From positions 62,001 through 126,000 of the forward strand of contig NZ_JAMDLG010000007.1 of the NCBI RefSeq assembly GCF_023721715.1: a stretch of 64,000 nt of DNA, written 5' to 3'. The notes beneath the pieces were generated by a model. That model was not told the origin of the DNA, ran no database searches, and saw only the letters and a program-made list of their open reading frames with translations. Every line of letters begins with the position of its first letter. The stretch's first letter is position 1. Position numbers and translations under genes: made by a program. Of this stretch, positions 56,219 through 64,000 are shown in pieces. The stretch comes from Parasegetibacter sp. NRK P23 (GTDB taxonomy: Bacteria > Bacteroidota > Bacteroidia > Chitinophagales > Chitinophagaceae).

Positions 56219-57438
56219 TGTACTTCACCTTCGCATGGCGTTATTTCCGGGCCCGTAAAAGCACACAGGCCATCAACGTGATCGCGTGGGTCTGCGTTAC
56301 CGCTATCGCGGTGGGCGCCGCGGCGCTTATTATAATATTGAGCGCTTTTAACGGGTTCGAGGACCTGGTGAAATCGCTCTACGCCTCGTTTTACACGGAT
56401 ATTAAAGTTAGTGCCGTCTCCGGTAAGGTGGTTGAGTTTACACCCAATCAACTTTCAGCCATTCAAAAAGTGCCGGGGGTGGCCCATTACACCCGTATTG
56501 CAGAGGAAAAGGCGCTGGTGCAAAACGGCGATTACCAGCAATTCGTTTCCATGAAAGGAGTGGACGAGGCTTACCAGGATGTTACCGGCGTGGCCGGGAA
56601 AATGTTCAATGGTAAATTTAATACCGGTACCGCTGACGCGCCAGGACTGGTACTGGGCGCGGGAATCGAAAACTCGCTTGCCGTGAACGCGGACCGCAAT
56701 ATGAACCCGCTCACGGTGTATATGGTGCGTCGTACCAAAAGCAATACGTACAACCCGATGGACCTCCCGTTACCCGGGTATGCCAATACCTCGGGCGCCT
56801 TTCTGATCCAGCAGGATTTTGACAACAAATATGTACTCACCAACCTGGATTTCGTGCGGAGGATGATGGGACTTTCCGAAAACCAGTACACCGCCCTGGA
56901 AATAAAGATCACGGAACCCGGCGTAGAAGACAAGGTCAAAAAAGCCCTTTCCACTTTGCTGGGGGACAATTATAAAGTTCAGACCCGTTTTGAACAGAAC
57001 CAATCTTTGTTTTCCATCATGCAGCTGGAAAAATGGGTGATCTATGGCATTCTCACCCTGATCATGATCATCGCCGCATTCAACATAGTAGGCGCCCTGA
57101 TGATGCTGGTGCTGGAAAAGCAAAAAGACATCCATGTACTGAAAGCATTGGGTGCGCACGACGGATACATCAGGAAGATTTTTCTCTCTGAAGGTATCCT
57201 GCTGGCTGGCGTGGGTACGCTGATAGGCTCGGTGCTGGCCATCGCCCTGTGCTGGGCACAAATCCAATTCAAACTCATTCCGTTGGAGGGAGGGAGTTTT
57301 ATCATTGACTATTACCCGGTTAAGATGATCCCTGGTGATTTCCTGCTGGTGGTGCTCACTATTTTTACCATTGCCGTACTTGCGGCATGGATCCCGGCCC
57401 GGAAGGCGGCGAAAATGGAGGTGTCGTTGAAAGGGTAG
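56218..57438 (+). CDS. LolC/LolE-type ABC transporter permease (FtsX family)
   Basis: 406 residues. The N-terminal helix (VIAWVCVTAIAVGAAALIII, then LSAFNGFEDLV) is followed by a periplasmic domain (about 45-255). Three C-terminal helices follow, with ILTLIMIIAAFNIVGALMML, QKDIHVLKALGAHDGYIRKI (the cytoplasmic coupling loop) and an end of AAWIPARKAAKMEVSLKG. This is the MacB/FtsX fold used by lipoprotein-release permeases. In Bacteroidota it often follows rbfA. The partner ATPase (LolD-like) is not in the window. Confidence 0.92.
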   Translation: MYFTFAWRYFRARKSTQAINVIAWVCVTAIAVGAAALIIILSAFNGFEDLVKSLYASFYTDIKVSAVSGKVVEFTPNQLSAIQKVPGVAHYTRIAEEKALVQNGDYQQFVSMKGVDEAYQDVTGVAGKMFNGKFNTGTADAPGLVLGAGIENSLAVNADRNMNPLTVYMVRRTKSNTYNPMDLPLPGYANTSGAFLIQQDFDNKYVLTNLDFVRRMMGLSENQYTALEIKITEPGVEDKVKKALSTLLGDNYKVQTRFEQNQSLFSIMQLEKWVIYGILTLIMIIAAFNIVGALMMLVLEKQKDIHVLKALGAHDGYIRKIFLSEGILLAGVGTLIGSVLAIALCWAQIQFKLIPLEGGSFIIDYYPVKMIPGDFLLVVLTIFTIAVLAAWIPARKAAKMEVSLKG

Positions 57439-57555
57439 GCTAAAAGAGCATCGCAACAAACAAGGGTATTTTTCCAATTACTTTATGGATGAATTTGCTC
57501 GCGGCTACGCGGTGAATAGTGGTCAATAGTATCGGGAACAGTCGCAAAATGAAAA

Positions 57556-57572
57556 TCCCGCCGGTGGCGGGA
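57556..57572 (-). terminator. Terminator of the T9SS surface protein gene
   Basis: CCCGCC (57557-57562) pairs with GGCGGG (57566-57571) around GGT; on the minus strand ATTTTC follows. It begins about 30 bases past the stop at 57602. Confidence 0.7.
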
Positions 57573-57601
57573 CTTTCTGCAGTTGGTTTTGGTGCAATAT
57601 T

Positions 57602-59677
57602 TTATTGCTTCAGGAAAGGGAGGATACGGTCTTTGTTCTTATTTCTCAGATGTAAAAAATACATTCCTTTAGGTAGGTGGCTGATCTCAATCTCGGCTTT
57701 TTCACCCCTCATTTCCACCATTTGTACAATTGTACCGGTAATAGAGACAATATCAATTTTTGATTTGCTGCTTGAACCCTTAAAAAAAATAAAAATTTTT
57801 TCACAAGCGGGGTTGGGGTAAAGTATTAGTTGGGGTTCCGGTGCAAACGGAACAGTGGTGCGGTGAATGGAACTGTCTCCGTTTGTGAGGTAGCGGATGA
57901 GCTTATACTGCGGATCTGGGAAATTACCGGGCGGTCCCGAAGCCGCACAGGAAAAAGCGGATTCTCGCAACGGCCTTCCCCACGTATTCCACTGAATGCC
58001 GTTATAGGATGAATACCATTGAAAGCGGACAACTTCCTCTTTGTCAGAAGATTCCAGGTGGAGATGAAATTCATTGTCACTTTTTTTCCATGCTATCCGA
58101 CCCGTGTTCACAGGTAGGGTGGAAGCTGGGTGGGTGCTGGCCAGGGTAAAAAGGGTTCCGCTACTTACATTGGCGCTCACCGCTCCGTTGCTGCCCGGGA
58201 ATCCTGTAACTGCAACATGTGGCAACATGGACCATTGCTCATCCTTTAAAACCGCTACCCGAAGGTGTTGCACATCCGCAATGCCACCGCTCACCGGTTG
58301 GAGGAAACTTACCTCCAGGTGTGCGTTTCCCGTAAGTCCCGTTATTTCCCAATGCTCCGTTCCGCTGATGTGCGCCAGACCGCTTTCGGGTTGTATGGCT
58401 GCTGAAAGTGGCGGAGCCGCTCCTTTGTAACTTACCGTGACATCGCCTGAAGAACCTGATAGGAGAATGGGTCTTGCGTAACCCAAACCACCCGTTGGAA
58501 AAACATAAACCGAATCTGGTTCAAGACTTCTTCTCAACACCGGGCCGTTAATATAACTGTTATTCGTTCCGGAGAAAGGGGCGTTCAGGTTGGAGTAAAC
58601 GGAGCCAACAGAACTGGTTGTGGCCTTTTGCTCTAAAATCAGCATTGCCGTATCGGATGAATACACGATCCCCTGTTCAAAAACCAGTCTCCCGGTAACC
58701 GAAATTTCTTTCTTCAAAAGGAGGTCGCCACCTTTCAGCGCCAAATGATGAATGGACAATGACGCTATATTATTTCCCGATACCTGGTGTGCATGAGGTC
58801 CCCCAAGGCGCACTTCCCCCGTCCATTGCTCCTGCCCCAGCTGAACAGGCCCGCTGGCGTTTTGAATGATATTACCGTACAACAATAGGTTCCCTGTTCC
58901 TCCTGATGGCCGGAAAAGAAATTGTCCTTCCGCCACGATCAGGTCGTTATGGATCACCACATCCTGCGGGAGGGAGAGGTTGTAGGATGCGGCCGCGGCC
59001 ACTTCGAAATACCCGAAGGACCGGCCGCTCAGTTGCGGAGCGGTGGCGCGTTGGTGCCTGTAAACGGAGCCGGGTTCAAACAGCAGCACAGTATTGGGCG
59101 CCGCCGCACCAAACGGGTTCGCGCCGGCTATGCTGATATAGGTGGCATCGGCTCTGAATACAACACTGTTTAGGGCGCTTGTTCCAAAGGGATTGCCCGT
59201 GAACCCCGTTCCTGCCCTGAACACTGCGCCCGCTTCAAAATATATCTTCCCCCCATCAACTGACAATAACCTATGTGGTCCCGATGTGCAGTTGATTGCG
59301 CCATTGATTTGCGCGCTGCCTTCCCCTGCAATATGTATTTCCACCCCGCCGCTGCCGGAAAGTTGAAGCTCCGAGCCTGGTTCCAGCTCCAGCATTCCGG
59401 AGGCTACCACCAGTTTAAAAGTGGATGCGGTGGTCCATTGCACAACCGCGCCTGTCTCTATCCTGACCACTGAAACCGTATCGGTACCTGGAAAGGTATT
59501 TATATAGGCTGTATCTCCAAACACCAATGTATCCCCGGTATGGGGGGCCGTTCGCTCGGGAAGCCAATTCCCGGGAACGGCCCATCCCCCATCCGGGGCC
59601 ACCCACCTGTACGCGCGCTGCGAAACGGCCTGTAACGATAAAATGAGCATACAACTCACCAAGATCCCTCTCCTCAT
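57602..59677 (-). CDS. T9SS-sorted secreted beta-helix-like protein
   Basis: 691 residues. A signal peptide (ILVSCMLILSLQAVSQ) is followed by YRWVAPDGGWAVPGNWLPER, a short G-x-W motif region common in secreted adhesin-like proteins. A long run of short beta-strand repeats (about 60-400, GSELQLSGSGGVEIHIAGEG and alike) suggests a parallel beta-helix. The last 75 residues are a type A T9SS sorting domain (LILYPNPACEKIFIFF and LPKGMYFLHLRNKNKD). No catalytic motif. It is probably attached to the cell surface or released. A -7 box lies at 59717-59724. Confidence 0.87.
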   Translation of the reverse strand: MRRGILVSCMLILSLQAVSQRAYRWVAPDGGWAVPGNWLPERTAPHTGDTLVFGDTAYINTFPGTDTVSVVRIETGAVVQWTTASTFKLVVASGMLELEPGSELQLSGSGGVEIHIAGEGSAQINGAINCTSGPHRLLSVDGGKIYFEAGAVFRAGTGFTGNPFGTSALNSVVFRADATYISIAGANPFGAAAPNTVLLFEPGSVYRHQRATAPQLSGRSFGYFEVAAAASYNLSLPQDVVIHNDLIVAEGQFLFRPSGGTGNLLLYGNIIQNASGPVQLGQEQWTGEVRLGGPHAHQVSGNNIASLSIHHLALKGGDLLLKKEISVTGRLVFEQGIVYSSDTAMLILEQKATTSSVGSVYSNLNAPFSGTNNSYINGPVLRRSLEPDSVYVFPTGGLGYARPILLSGSSGDVTVSYKGAAPPLSAAIQPESGLAHISGTEHWEITGLTGNAHLEVSFLQPVSGGIADVQHLRVAVLKDEQWSMLPHVAVTGFPGSNGAVSANVSSGTLFTLASTHPASTLPVNTGRIAWKKSDNEFHLHLESSDKEEVVRFQWYSSYNGIQWNTWGRPLRESAFSCAASGPPGNFPDPQYKLIRYLTNGDSSIHRTTVPFAPEPQLILYPNPACEKIFIFFKGSSSKSKIDIVSITGTIVQMVEMRGEKAEIEISHLPKGMYFLHLRNKNKDRILPFLKQ

Positions 59678-59716
59678 ACTTCATTTTTTACCGCTGCGGG
59701 TCATTCCGCAACAACA

Positions 59717-59724
59717 CAAAATTA
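59717..59724 (-). promoter_or_regulatory. -7 box of the T9SS surface protein gene
   Basis: TAATTTTG on the minus strand, 39 bases before the ATG at 59677; same box as hemA and hemH. Confidence 0.45.
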
Positions 59725-59812
59725 CGGGTGGGCATGGAGGTGCGGAACCGTTTTAAGTCGTATTATTGCCCGTTCTTTCACGGTAAAACGCACGTTTAAA
59801 ACACCCACCCTT

Positions 59813-60535
59813 ATGTGGTCCATTTGTAAAAAAGAATGCAGCCAGTTCTTCAGCAGTCTCACGGGATTCATTGCCGTGGCGGGTTTCCTGTTGCTGACCG
59901 GCCTCTTCCTTTTTGTTTTCCCCGATACCAATATCCCTGATTATGGTTACGCCAGTTTACAGCCATTTTTTGACCTTGCGCCATGGATATTACTTTTCCT
60001 GATACCGGCCATAACCATGCGCAGTTTTTCAGAAGAATTCAAATCGGGCACCTTTGAAATCCTGCAAACCAGGCCCATCGGCTTTTCCAGGCTTATCGCG
60101 GGGAAATACCTCGGTTGCCTGTTGATCGTTACCATAGCGTTGCTACCCACACTCATATATATGTATTCCGTGGAGCAACTTTCGGAGACCGGGGGACTGG
60201 ATATGGGCGCCACAATTGGTGCGTATATAGGGTTGTTCCTGCTTGCCGCGGTATTTACAGCCATTGGTGTGGCCTGCAGCAGTTTTACATCCAATGCGGT
60301 GGCCGCGTTCCTCATCAGTGTGTTCGCGTGCTTCATTTTGTACAGCGGTTTCAACGCGCTGAGCCGCGTTCCAGGCCTTGCCGGAACCGCCGATTATTAT
60401 ATTGAACTGCTCGGTATCGACTTTCATTACAACAGCATCAGCAGGGGCGTGGTGGACATCAGGGATATCGTATACTTCGCATCGGTGATCTTGCTTGCCG
60501 GCTGCATTACTTACCGCAATCTTCAAAAACGCTAA
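59813..60535 (+). CDS. gldF: Gliding motility ABC permease GldF
   Basis: 240 residues with six hydrophobic helices. WSICKKECSQFFSSLTGFIA at the start, the conserved TMRSFSEEFKSGTFEILQTR followed by PIGFSRLIAGKYLG, and the RGVVDIRDIVYF end match GldF, an ABC-2 type permease. GldA, GldF and GldG form an ABC transporter tied to gliding in Flavobacteria. gldG follows seven bases downstream; gldA is not in the window. Confidence 0.92.
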   Translation: MWSICKKECSQFFSSLTGFIAVAGFLLLTGLFLFVFPDTNIPDYGYASLQPFFDLAPWILLFLIPAITMRSFSEEFKSGTFEILQTRPIGFSRLIAGKYLGCLLIVTIALLPTLIYMYSVEQLSETGGLDMGATIGAYIGLFLLAAVFTAIGVACSSFTSNAVAAFLISVFACFILYSGFNALSRVPGLAGTADYYIELLGIDFHYNSISRGVVDIRDIVYFASVILLAGCITYRNLQKR

Positions 60536-60542
60536 GGCTCCC

Positions 60543-62237
60543 ATGAAGAAATTAATCAGTTCACGTTTTGGCATATTGCTGCTGATAGTTGTATTGGCAG
60601 GTATCAACTATATAGTATCTTTCTTTCCCGCCAGATTGGACCTTACCGCAGAGCAAAGGTATACCCTCAGCAAGCCCACCAAACGCATGCTGATGGAACT
60701 GCCCGCACCGGTTACCATAACTGTTTTTTTGAAAGGAGAATTTCCCGCAGGCTTTAGAAAACTGGCCAATAGCGCTGAAGATATGCTCCGTTCCTTCAAG
60801 GAATACGGACGCGGCAATTTCAGTTTCAGATTCATACAACCCGGAGAAGGGCTAGAGGCCGATGCAAAAGCGGCTTTCCTCGATTCCCTCCGTATGATGG
60901 GCCTGAACCCACTGAATGTAAAGGCTCAGGCGAAAGAAGGAGAAGGCTCCGATCAACGGCTGGTTTATCCAGGCGCATTGGTTTCTTACCAAGACCGCGT
61001 TTATCCCGTTGACCTGTTGCAGGGGCTGAGTTCCAACGAAGGATTGAATACCTTAAACAGCGCCGAGGCCCTGCTGGAATATAAATTCGCGGGTGCCATC
61101 GAAAAAGTGTTGCGCGACAGTGTACCCATCGTCGCCTATGCTACGGGTAATGGTGAAATTGAGGATGCCCGCGTAGAGGACCTTACCAATGTATTACTGA
61201 ACAATTATTATCCGCAGAAAATCGACCTCAATACCACAGCTTATATTCCCGATGAAGTGGGCGTATTGCTGATCGTTAAACCCACAGTCGCTTTCACAGA
61301 ATCCGAAAAACTCAAGATCGACCAGTACCTGATGGGTGGCGGAAAGGTAGTGATGGCGCTGGATCCGTTGAATGCGGAATTCGATAGCCTGCAACGCGCA
61401 CAAAGCGATTTTATCGCTTTTGACCGGGGGCTCAACCTGCAGGACCAGCTTTTTAAATATGGCATCCGCATCAACCCCGATCTTGTACAGGATATCCAGA
61501 GCGATAAAGTGCCTTTGGTGGTAGGCGTGGTAGGCGGAAAGCCACAAATGGAGCTGATTCCGTTTCCCTATTTTGTTCAGCTGAACGGCACGCAACACCC
61601 CATATCGAAGAACCTGGATAAAGTACTGTCGTATTTCCCGAGTTCTATTGATACCGTTACGGCGCCGGGAGTTTCTAAAACAATGCTGCTTACCACATCT
61701 AAAAACGCGCGTGCCTTACAAACGCCGGCGATCGTTTCCCTGAACAGTGTAAAAACGGAAGCCGATCTGGCCACCTTCATCAAGCCCGATATTCCTGTAG
61801 GTGTGCTCGCTGAAGGCGCGTTCCCCTCCATGTTTGCCAACAGGCTGCCCAAAGCAACGGCCGATTCGCTGAAAGCCATGAACAGGCCGTTCAGGAATAT
61901 GGCCGCTCCCGGTGCTACCTTAGTGGTGCTTTCCGACGGTGATATTTTCCTGAACCATGTGAACAACCAGGAAGGTCCGTTGCCGATGGGCGTGAATCCT
62001 TATACCCGGTACCCGTTCGCCAACAAAGAATTCTTCCAGAATATGATGGAATACCTGGTAAGCCATTCCGGCATCCTGGAAACACGCTCCAAAGACTTCA
62101 CCCTCCGCCTTATCGACGCGAAAAAAGCGGAACAGGAAAGGACTTACTGGCAATTGTTCAACATCGCTCTTCCCGTAGCCCTGATGATTGCACTGATCGC
62201 CGTTTTCCAGTGGCGTAGGAAAAAGAAATACAATTAA
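60543..62237 (+). CDS. gldG: Gliding motility-associated ABC component GldG
   Basis: 564 residues from ATG 60543 (in-frame upstream sequence is gldF). One N-terminal helix (FGILLLIVVLAGINYIVSFF), RLDLTAEQRYTLSKPTKRML as the family hallmark, a large extracytoplasmic GldG/IFT52-like domain (AIEKVLRDSVPIVAYATGNG; YLMGGGKVVMALDPLNAEFD) and a C-terminal helix (IALPVALMIALIAVFQW) with a basic end. It acts with GldF. Length and order match GldG of the Bacteroidota. Confidence 0.93.
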   Translation: MKKLISSRFGILLLIVVLAGINYIVSFFPARLDLTAEQRYTLSKPTKRMLMELPAPVTITVFLKGEFPAGFRKLANSAEDMLRSFKEYGRGNFSFRFIQPGEGLEADAKAAFLDSLRMMGLNPLNVKAQAKEGEGSDQRLVYPGALVSYQDRVYPVDLLQGLSSNEGLNTLNSAEALLEYKFAGAIEKVLRDSVPIVAYATGNGEIEDARVEDLTNVLLNNYYPQKIDLNTTAYIPDEVGVLLIVKPTVAFTESEKLKIDQYLMGGGKVVMALDPLNAEFDSLQRAQSDFIAFDRGLNLQDQLFKYGIRINPDLVQDIQSDKVPLVVGVVGGKPQMELIPFPYFVQLNGTQHPISKNLDKVLSYFPSSIDTVTAPGVSKTMLLTTSKNARALQTPAIVSLNSVKTEADLATFIKPDIPVGVLAEGAFPSMFANRLPKATADSLKAMNRPFRNMAAPGATLVVLSDGDIFLNHVNNQEGPLPMGVNPYTRYPFANKEFFQNMMEYLVSHSGILETRSKDFTLRLIDAKKAEQERTYWQLFNIALPVALMIALIAVFQWRRKKKYN

Positions 62238-62266
62238 CCTATTTTTGAGCTTCATATAAACGCATC

Positions 62267-63196
62267 ATGACCCACGAGCAGATCACTTACCTTGTATTTG
62301 GAATTGTATTGGTTGTAGCACTGGTATTGGATCTGGGGCTTCTTTCCAAAAAGAACGCCACCATGTCAATCAAAAAAGCGCTGGTGCAAACCTGCTTCTG
62401 GGTGGGACTCGCATTCGCTTTCGGCGGATTCGTTTGGTACGAGGAAGGAAAAACCGTGGCCCTCGAATACATCAGCGCCTACCTGATGGAATGGTCGCTG
62501 AGTATCGACAATATATTCGTGTTCATCCTCATTTTCGGGTATTTCAACATCAAAGAGAAGTTCTACCCCCGCGTATTGCTCATCGGTATCCTTATGGCCA
62601 TCGTGTTCCGCATCATCTTCATCACCGTGGGCATTGAACTGGTGACGCGTTTTGAATGGCTGCTGTACATCTTCGGCGCCTTCCTGGTGTATACCGGTAT
62701 CAAGATGTTCGGTGCGCACAATGAAGATGAGGTAGACATCGAAAGCAACAAAGTCTATAAATTCCTGAAAAGAATTCTTCCCCTGATTCCTGAAGACGGC
62801 GACGGTAAACTCTCCGTGATCCGCGACGGGAAAAGGTTCTATACCAGTATGTTCGTGGTGATCGCCATGCTCGCCACCACCGATATCATTTTCGCGCTCG
62901 ACAGTATTCCCGCGGTGTTCGCCATTTCCAGCAACCCGCTGGTGGTATATACTTCTAATATATTCGCGGTACTGGGGCTGCGTTCGTTGTTCTTCCTGTT
63001 GCGTGGCGCCGTGGATAAATTCACCTACCTCCAGCAGGGCATCGCTATTGTGCTGGTATTCATCGGTATCAAAATGCTGGTTACTTTCTTCCATATTCAC
63101 ATTCATATCGCCATATCCCTCTCGGTGATCGTGGTATGTATTGCAGGCTCTATTTTCCTGTCGATGTGGAAGAATAAAAGGGAAATTCCCTCCTGA
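62267..63196 (+). CDS. TerC/Alx family membrane protein
   Basis: 309 residues with about nine helices. The two acidic repeat motifs of the family are present: WSLSIDNIFVFILIFGYFNI and ATTDIIFALDSIPAVFAISS. FKVF-like linker and charged loop (ESNKVYKFLKRILPLIPEDG) separate them. TerC/Alx proteins are linked to manganese export and to metalation of exported proteins. The next gene starts two bases past its stop, so it is read with murF. Confidence 0.94.
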   Translation: MTHEQITYLVFGIVLVVALVLDLGLLSKKNATMSIKKALVQTCFWVGLAFAFGGFVWYEEGKTVALEYISAYLMEWSLSIDNIFVFILIFGYFNIKEKFYPRVLLIGILMAIVFRIIFITVGIELVTRFEWLLYIFGAFLVYTGIKMFGAHNEDEVDIESNKVYKFLKRILPLIPEDGDGKLSVIRDGKRFYTSMFVVIAMLATTDIIFALDSIPAVFAISSNPLVVYTSNIFAVLGLRSLFFLLRGAVDKFTYLQQGIAIVLVFIGIKMLVTFFHIHIHIAISLSVIVVCIAGSIFLSMWKNKREIPS

Positions 63197-63198
63197 TC

Positions 63199-64000
63199 AT
63201 GTATACGCCTTCCCAGCTGGCCAGGATTGTGGAAGGAACACTGCTTCGCGAAGGAGCAGCCATCCCGGTAGCCTATCTGTTAACGGATAGCCGCAAACTT
63301 GTTTTCCCGGCACAAACGGTTTTTTTCGCCCTGAAGGGGGAGAAAAGAAACGGCCGTGTATTTGTGGCGGAACTGTACGCGAAGGGCGTCCGTTGTTTTG
63401 TGGTCAGCGATCCGGTTGAAATGGAAACCTTTCCTGAAGCGGCTTTCGTCTTGGTAAAGGACACCCTCCGTGCCCTGCAACTGCTGGCGGCGCACCACCG
63501 GCAACAATTCACTTATCCTGTTATCGGCATTACGGGAAGCAATGGGAAAACCATTGTGAAGGAATGGCTGAACCAGTTGCTGGAGCACCGCTTTCATATT
63601 GTGAGAAGTCCGAGAAGTTACAACTCCCAGATTGGTGTACCATTGAGCCTATGGCAGATGGGCCCCGATCATGAACTGGGTATTTTTGAGGCCGGTATTT
63701 CCACGGAAGGAGAGATGCACAGGCTTGAAAAGATGATCGCCCCGGATATCGGCATCCTCACCCATATCGGGGAGGCGCATGATGAAGGTTTCCCCGGAAT
63801 TTCTGAAAAGATCAGGGAGAAACTTTTACTATTCAGTAATACGGCACATTTTATTTACAACAGTGATGATGTTCGGGTGAACGAAGCCGCTATAAAGTTG
63901 AAGGGGGAAGGTAAACTGAATGGAATGCCCTTTACCTGGGGGCGGAATAACGGCGCCAATCTCCGGTTACTGGAGCAGCGGACGGAACAGGGCATAACGG
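63199..64000 (+). CDS. murF: MurF, probably MurF-Alr fusion (3' end outside window)
   Basis: 267 codons visible. YLLTDSRKLVFPAQTVFFAL then KGEKRNGRVFVAELYAKG is the Mur N-terminal domain. ITGSNGKTIVKEWLNQLL is the ATP-binding P-loop, followed by SPRSYNSQIGVPLSLWQMG, then FEAGISTEGEMHRLEKMIAP and THIGEAHDEGF. The FEAGIS-x-x-GEM form is the one seen in Bacteroidota proteins where MurF is fused to alanine racemase, so a C-terminal Alr domain is predicted beyond 64000. It adds D-Ala-D-Ala to UDP-MurNAc-tripeptide in peptidoglycan synthesis. Confidence 0.92.
   Translation, partial: MYTPSQLARIVEGTLLREGAAIPVAYLLTDSRKLVFPAQTVFFALKGEKRNGRVFVAELYAKGVRCFVVSDPVEMETFPEAAFVLVKDTLRALQLLAAHHRQQFTYPVIGITGSNGKTIVKEWLNQLLEHRFHIVRSPRSYNSQIGVPLSLWQMGPDHELGIFEAGISTEGEMHRLEKMIAPDIGILTHIGEAHDEGFPGISEKIREKLLLFSNTAHFIYNSDDVRVNEAAIKLKGEGKLNGMPFTWGRNNGANLRLLEQRTEQGIT

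Overview
The window looks like chromosomal DNA from an aerobic Bacteroidota bacterium, most likely family Chitinophagaceae. This is an inference from gene content and promoter style, not from rRNA. The signs are: promoters with the Bacteroidota -7 box (TAnnTTTG) in place of a sigma70 -10; no clear Shine-Dalgarno sequences; two proteins ending in type IX secretion (T9SS) sorting domains; GldF/GldG gliding genes; a DUF5686/CarboxypepD outer-membrane protein; a DUF4450 protein; a MurF of the type usually fused to alanine racemase; and a eukaryote-like IleRS2. I count 49 genes, two of them cut by the window edges. I saw no rRNA, tRNA, CRISPR array, insertion sequence, integrase or phage gene. The region is mostly core genome with some lineage-specific genes.

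Layout. 1-4.5 kb: gamma-carbonic anhydrase (cut), class III aminotransferase, a repeat-filled convergent gap, and a DUF5686 outer-membrane protein. 4.5-8 kb: a five-gene envelope module (membrane protein, winged-helix regulator, CreD, DgkA, DUF1361) in which the first gene and creD carry near-identical palindromic operators over their -7 boxes. 8.6-10.2 kb: two Tat-type exported ferritin-like proteins. 10.2-20.3 kb: a DUF4450 glycosidase-like protein, a pseudo-peptidase/TolB-propeller/barrel protein, an MBL hydrolase, a polysaccharide flippase and a small secreted protein. 20.3-22.6 kb: an MbnH-like diheme peroxidase and MbnP-like lipoprotein pair, with arfB. 22.6-26.4 kb: dtd, a MazG-like pyrophosphohydrolase, a BrkB-family membrane protein, glyS and a small membrane protein. 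26.6-37.7 kb: a T9SS subtilase, a lipoprotein, mfd, a TPR protein, a 68-residue protein and gyrB. 37.9-47.6 kb: an AraC regulator with a cysteine cluster, the heme operon hemA-C-D-E-F-B-L on the minus strand, and divergent hemH. 47.6-48.5 kb: a gene-free stretch with several hairpins. 48.5-57.4 kb: ileS-dksA, an MsbA-like ABC exporter, a GT25 glycosyltransferase, rbfA and a LolC/E-type permease. 57.6-64 kb: a T9SS surface protein, gldF-gldG, TerC and murF (cut).

How the genes work together. The heme cluster runs from glutamyl-tRNA to coproporphyrin/protoporphyrinogen and, with hemH, to heme; only a protoporphyrinogen oxidase is not seen. Heme is needed by the diheme peroxidase, but no direct regulatory link is visible. 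Envelope functions dominate the rest: LPS/polysaccharide export and modification, lipoprotein and outer-membrane proteins, T9SS substrates, and gliding ABC components.

Most notable points: an IleRS2 whose class I HIGH motif is rearranged to G-I-H-H; a DksA-family protein with a histone-H1-like tail and a dismantled zinc finger; the shared palindromic operator; the MbnP/MbnH pair; a family of nested palindromic intergenic repeats mostly between convergent genes; and a 17-bp hairpin between gyrB and the AraC gene. I did not find a convincing wholly new multi-gene system. The best candidate for follow-up is the operator-linked CreD module.
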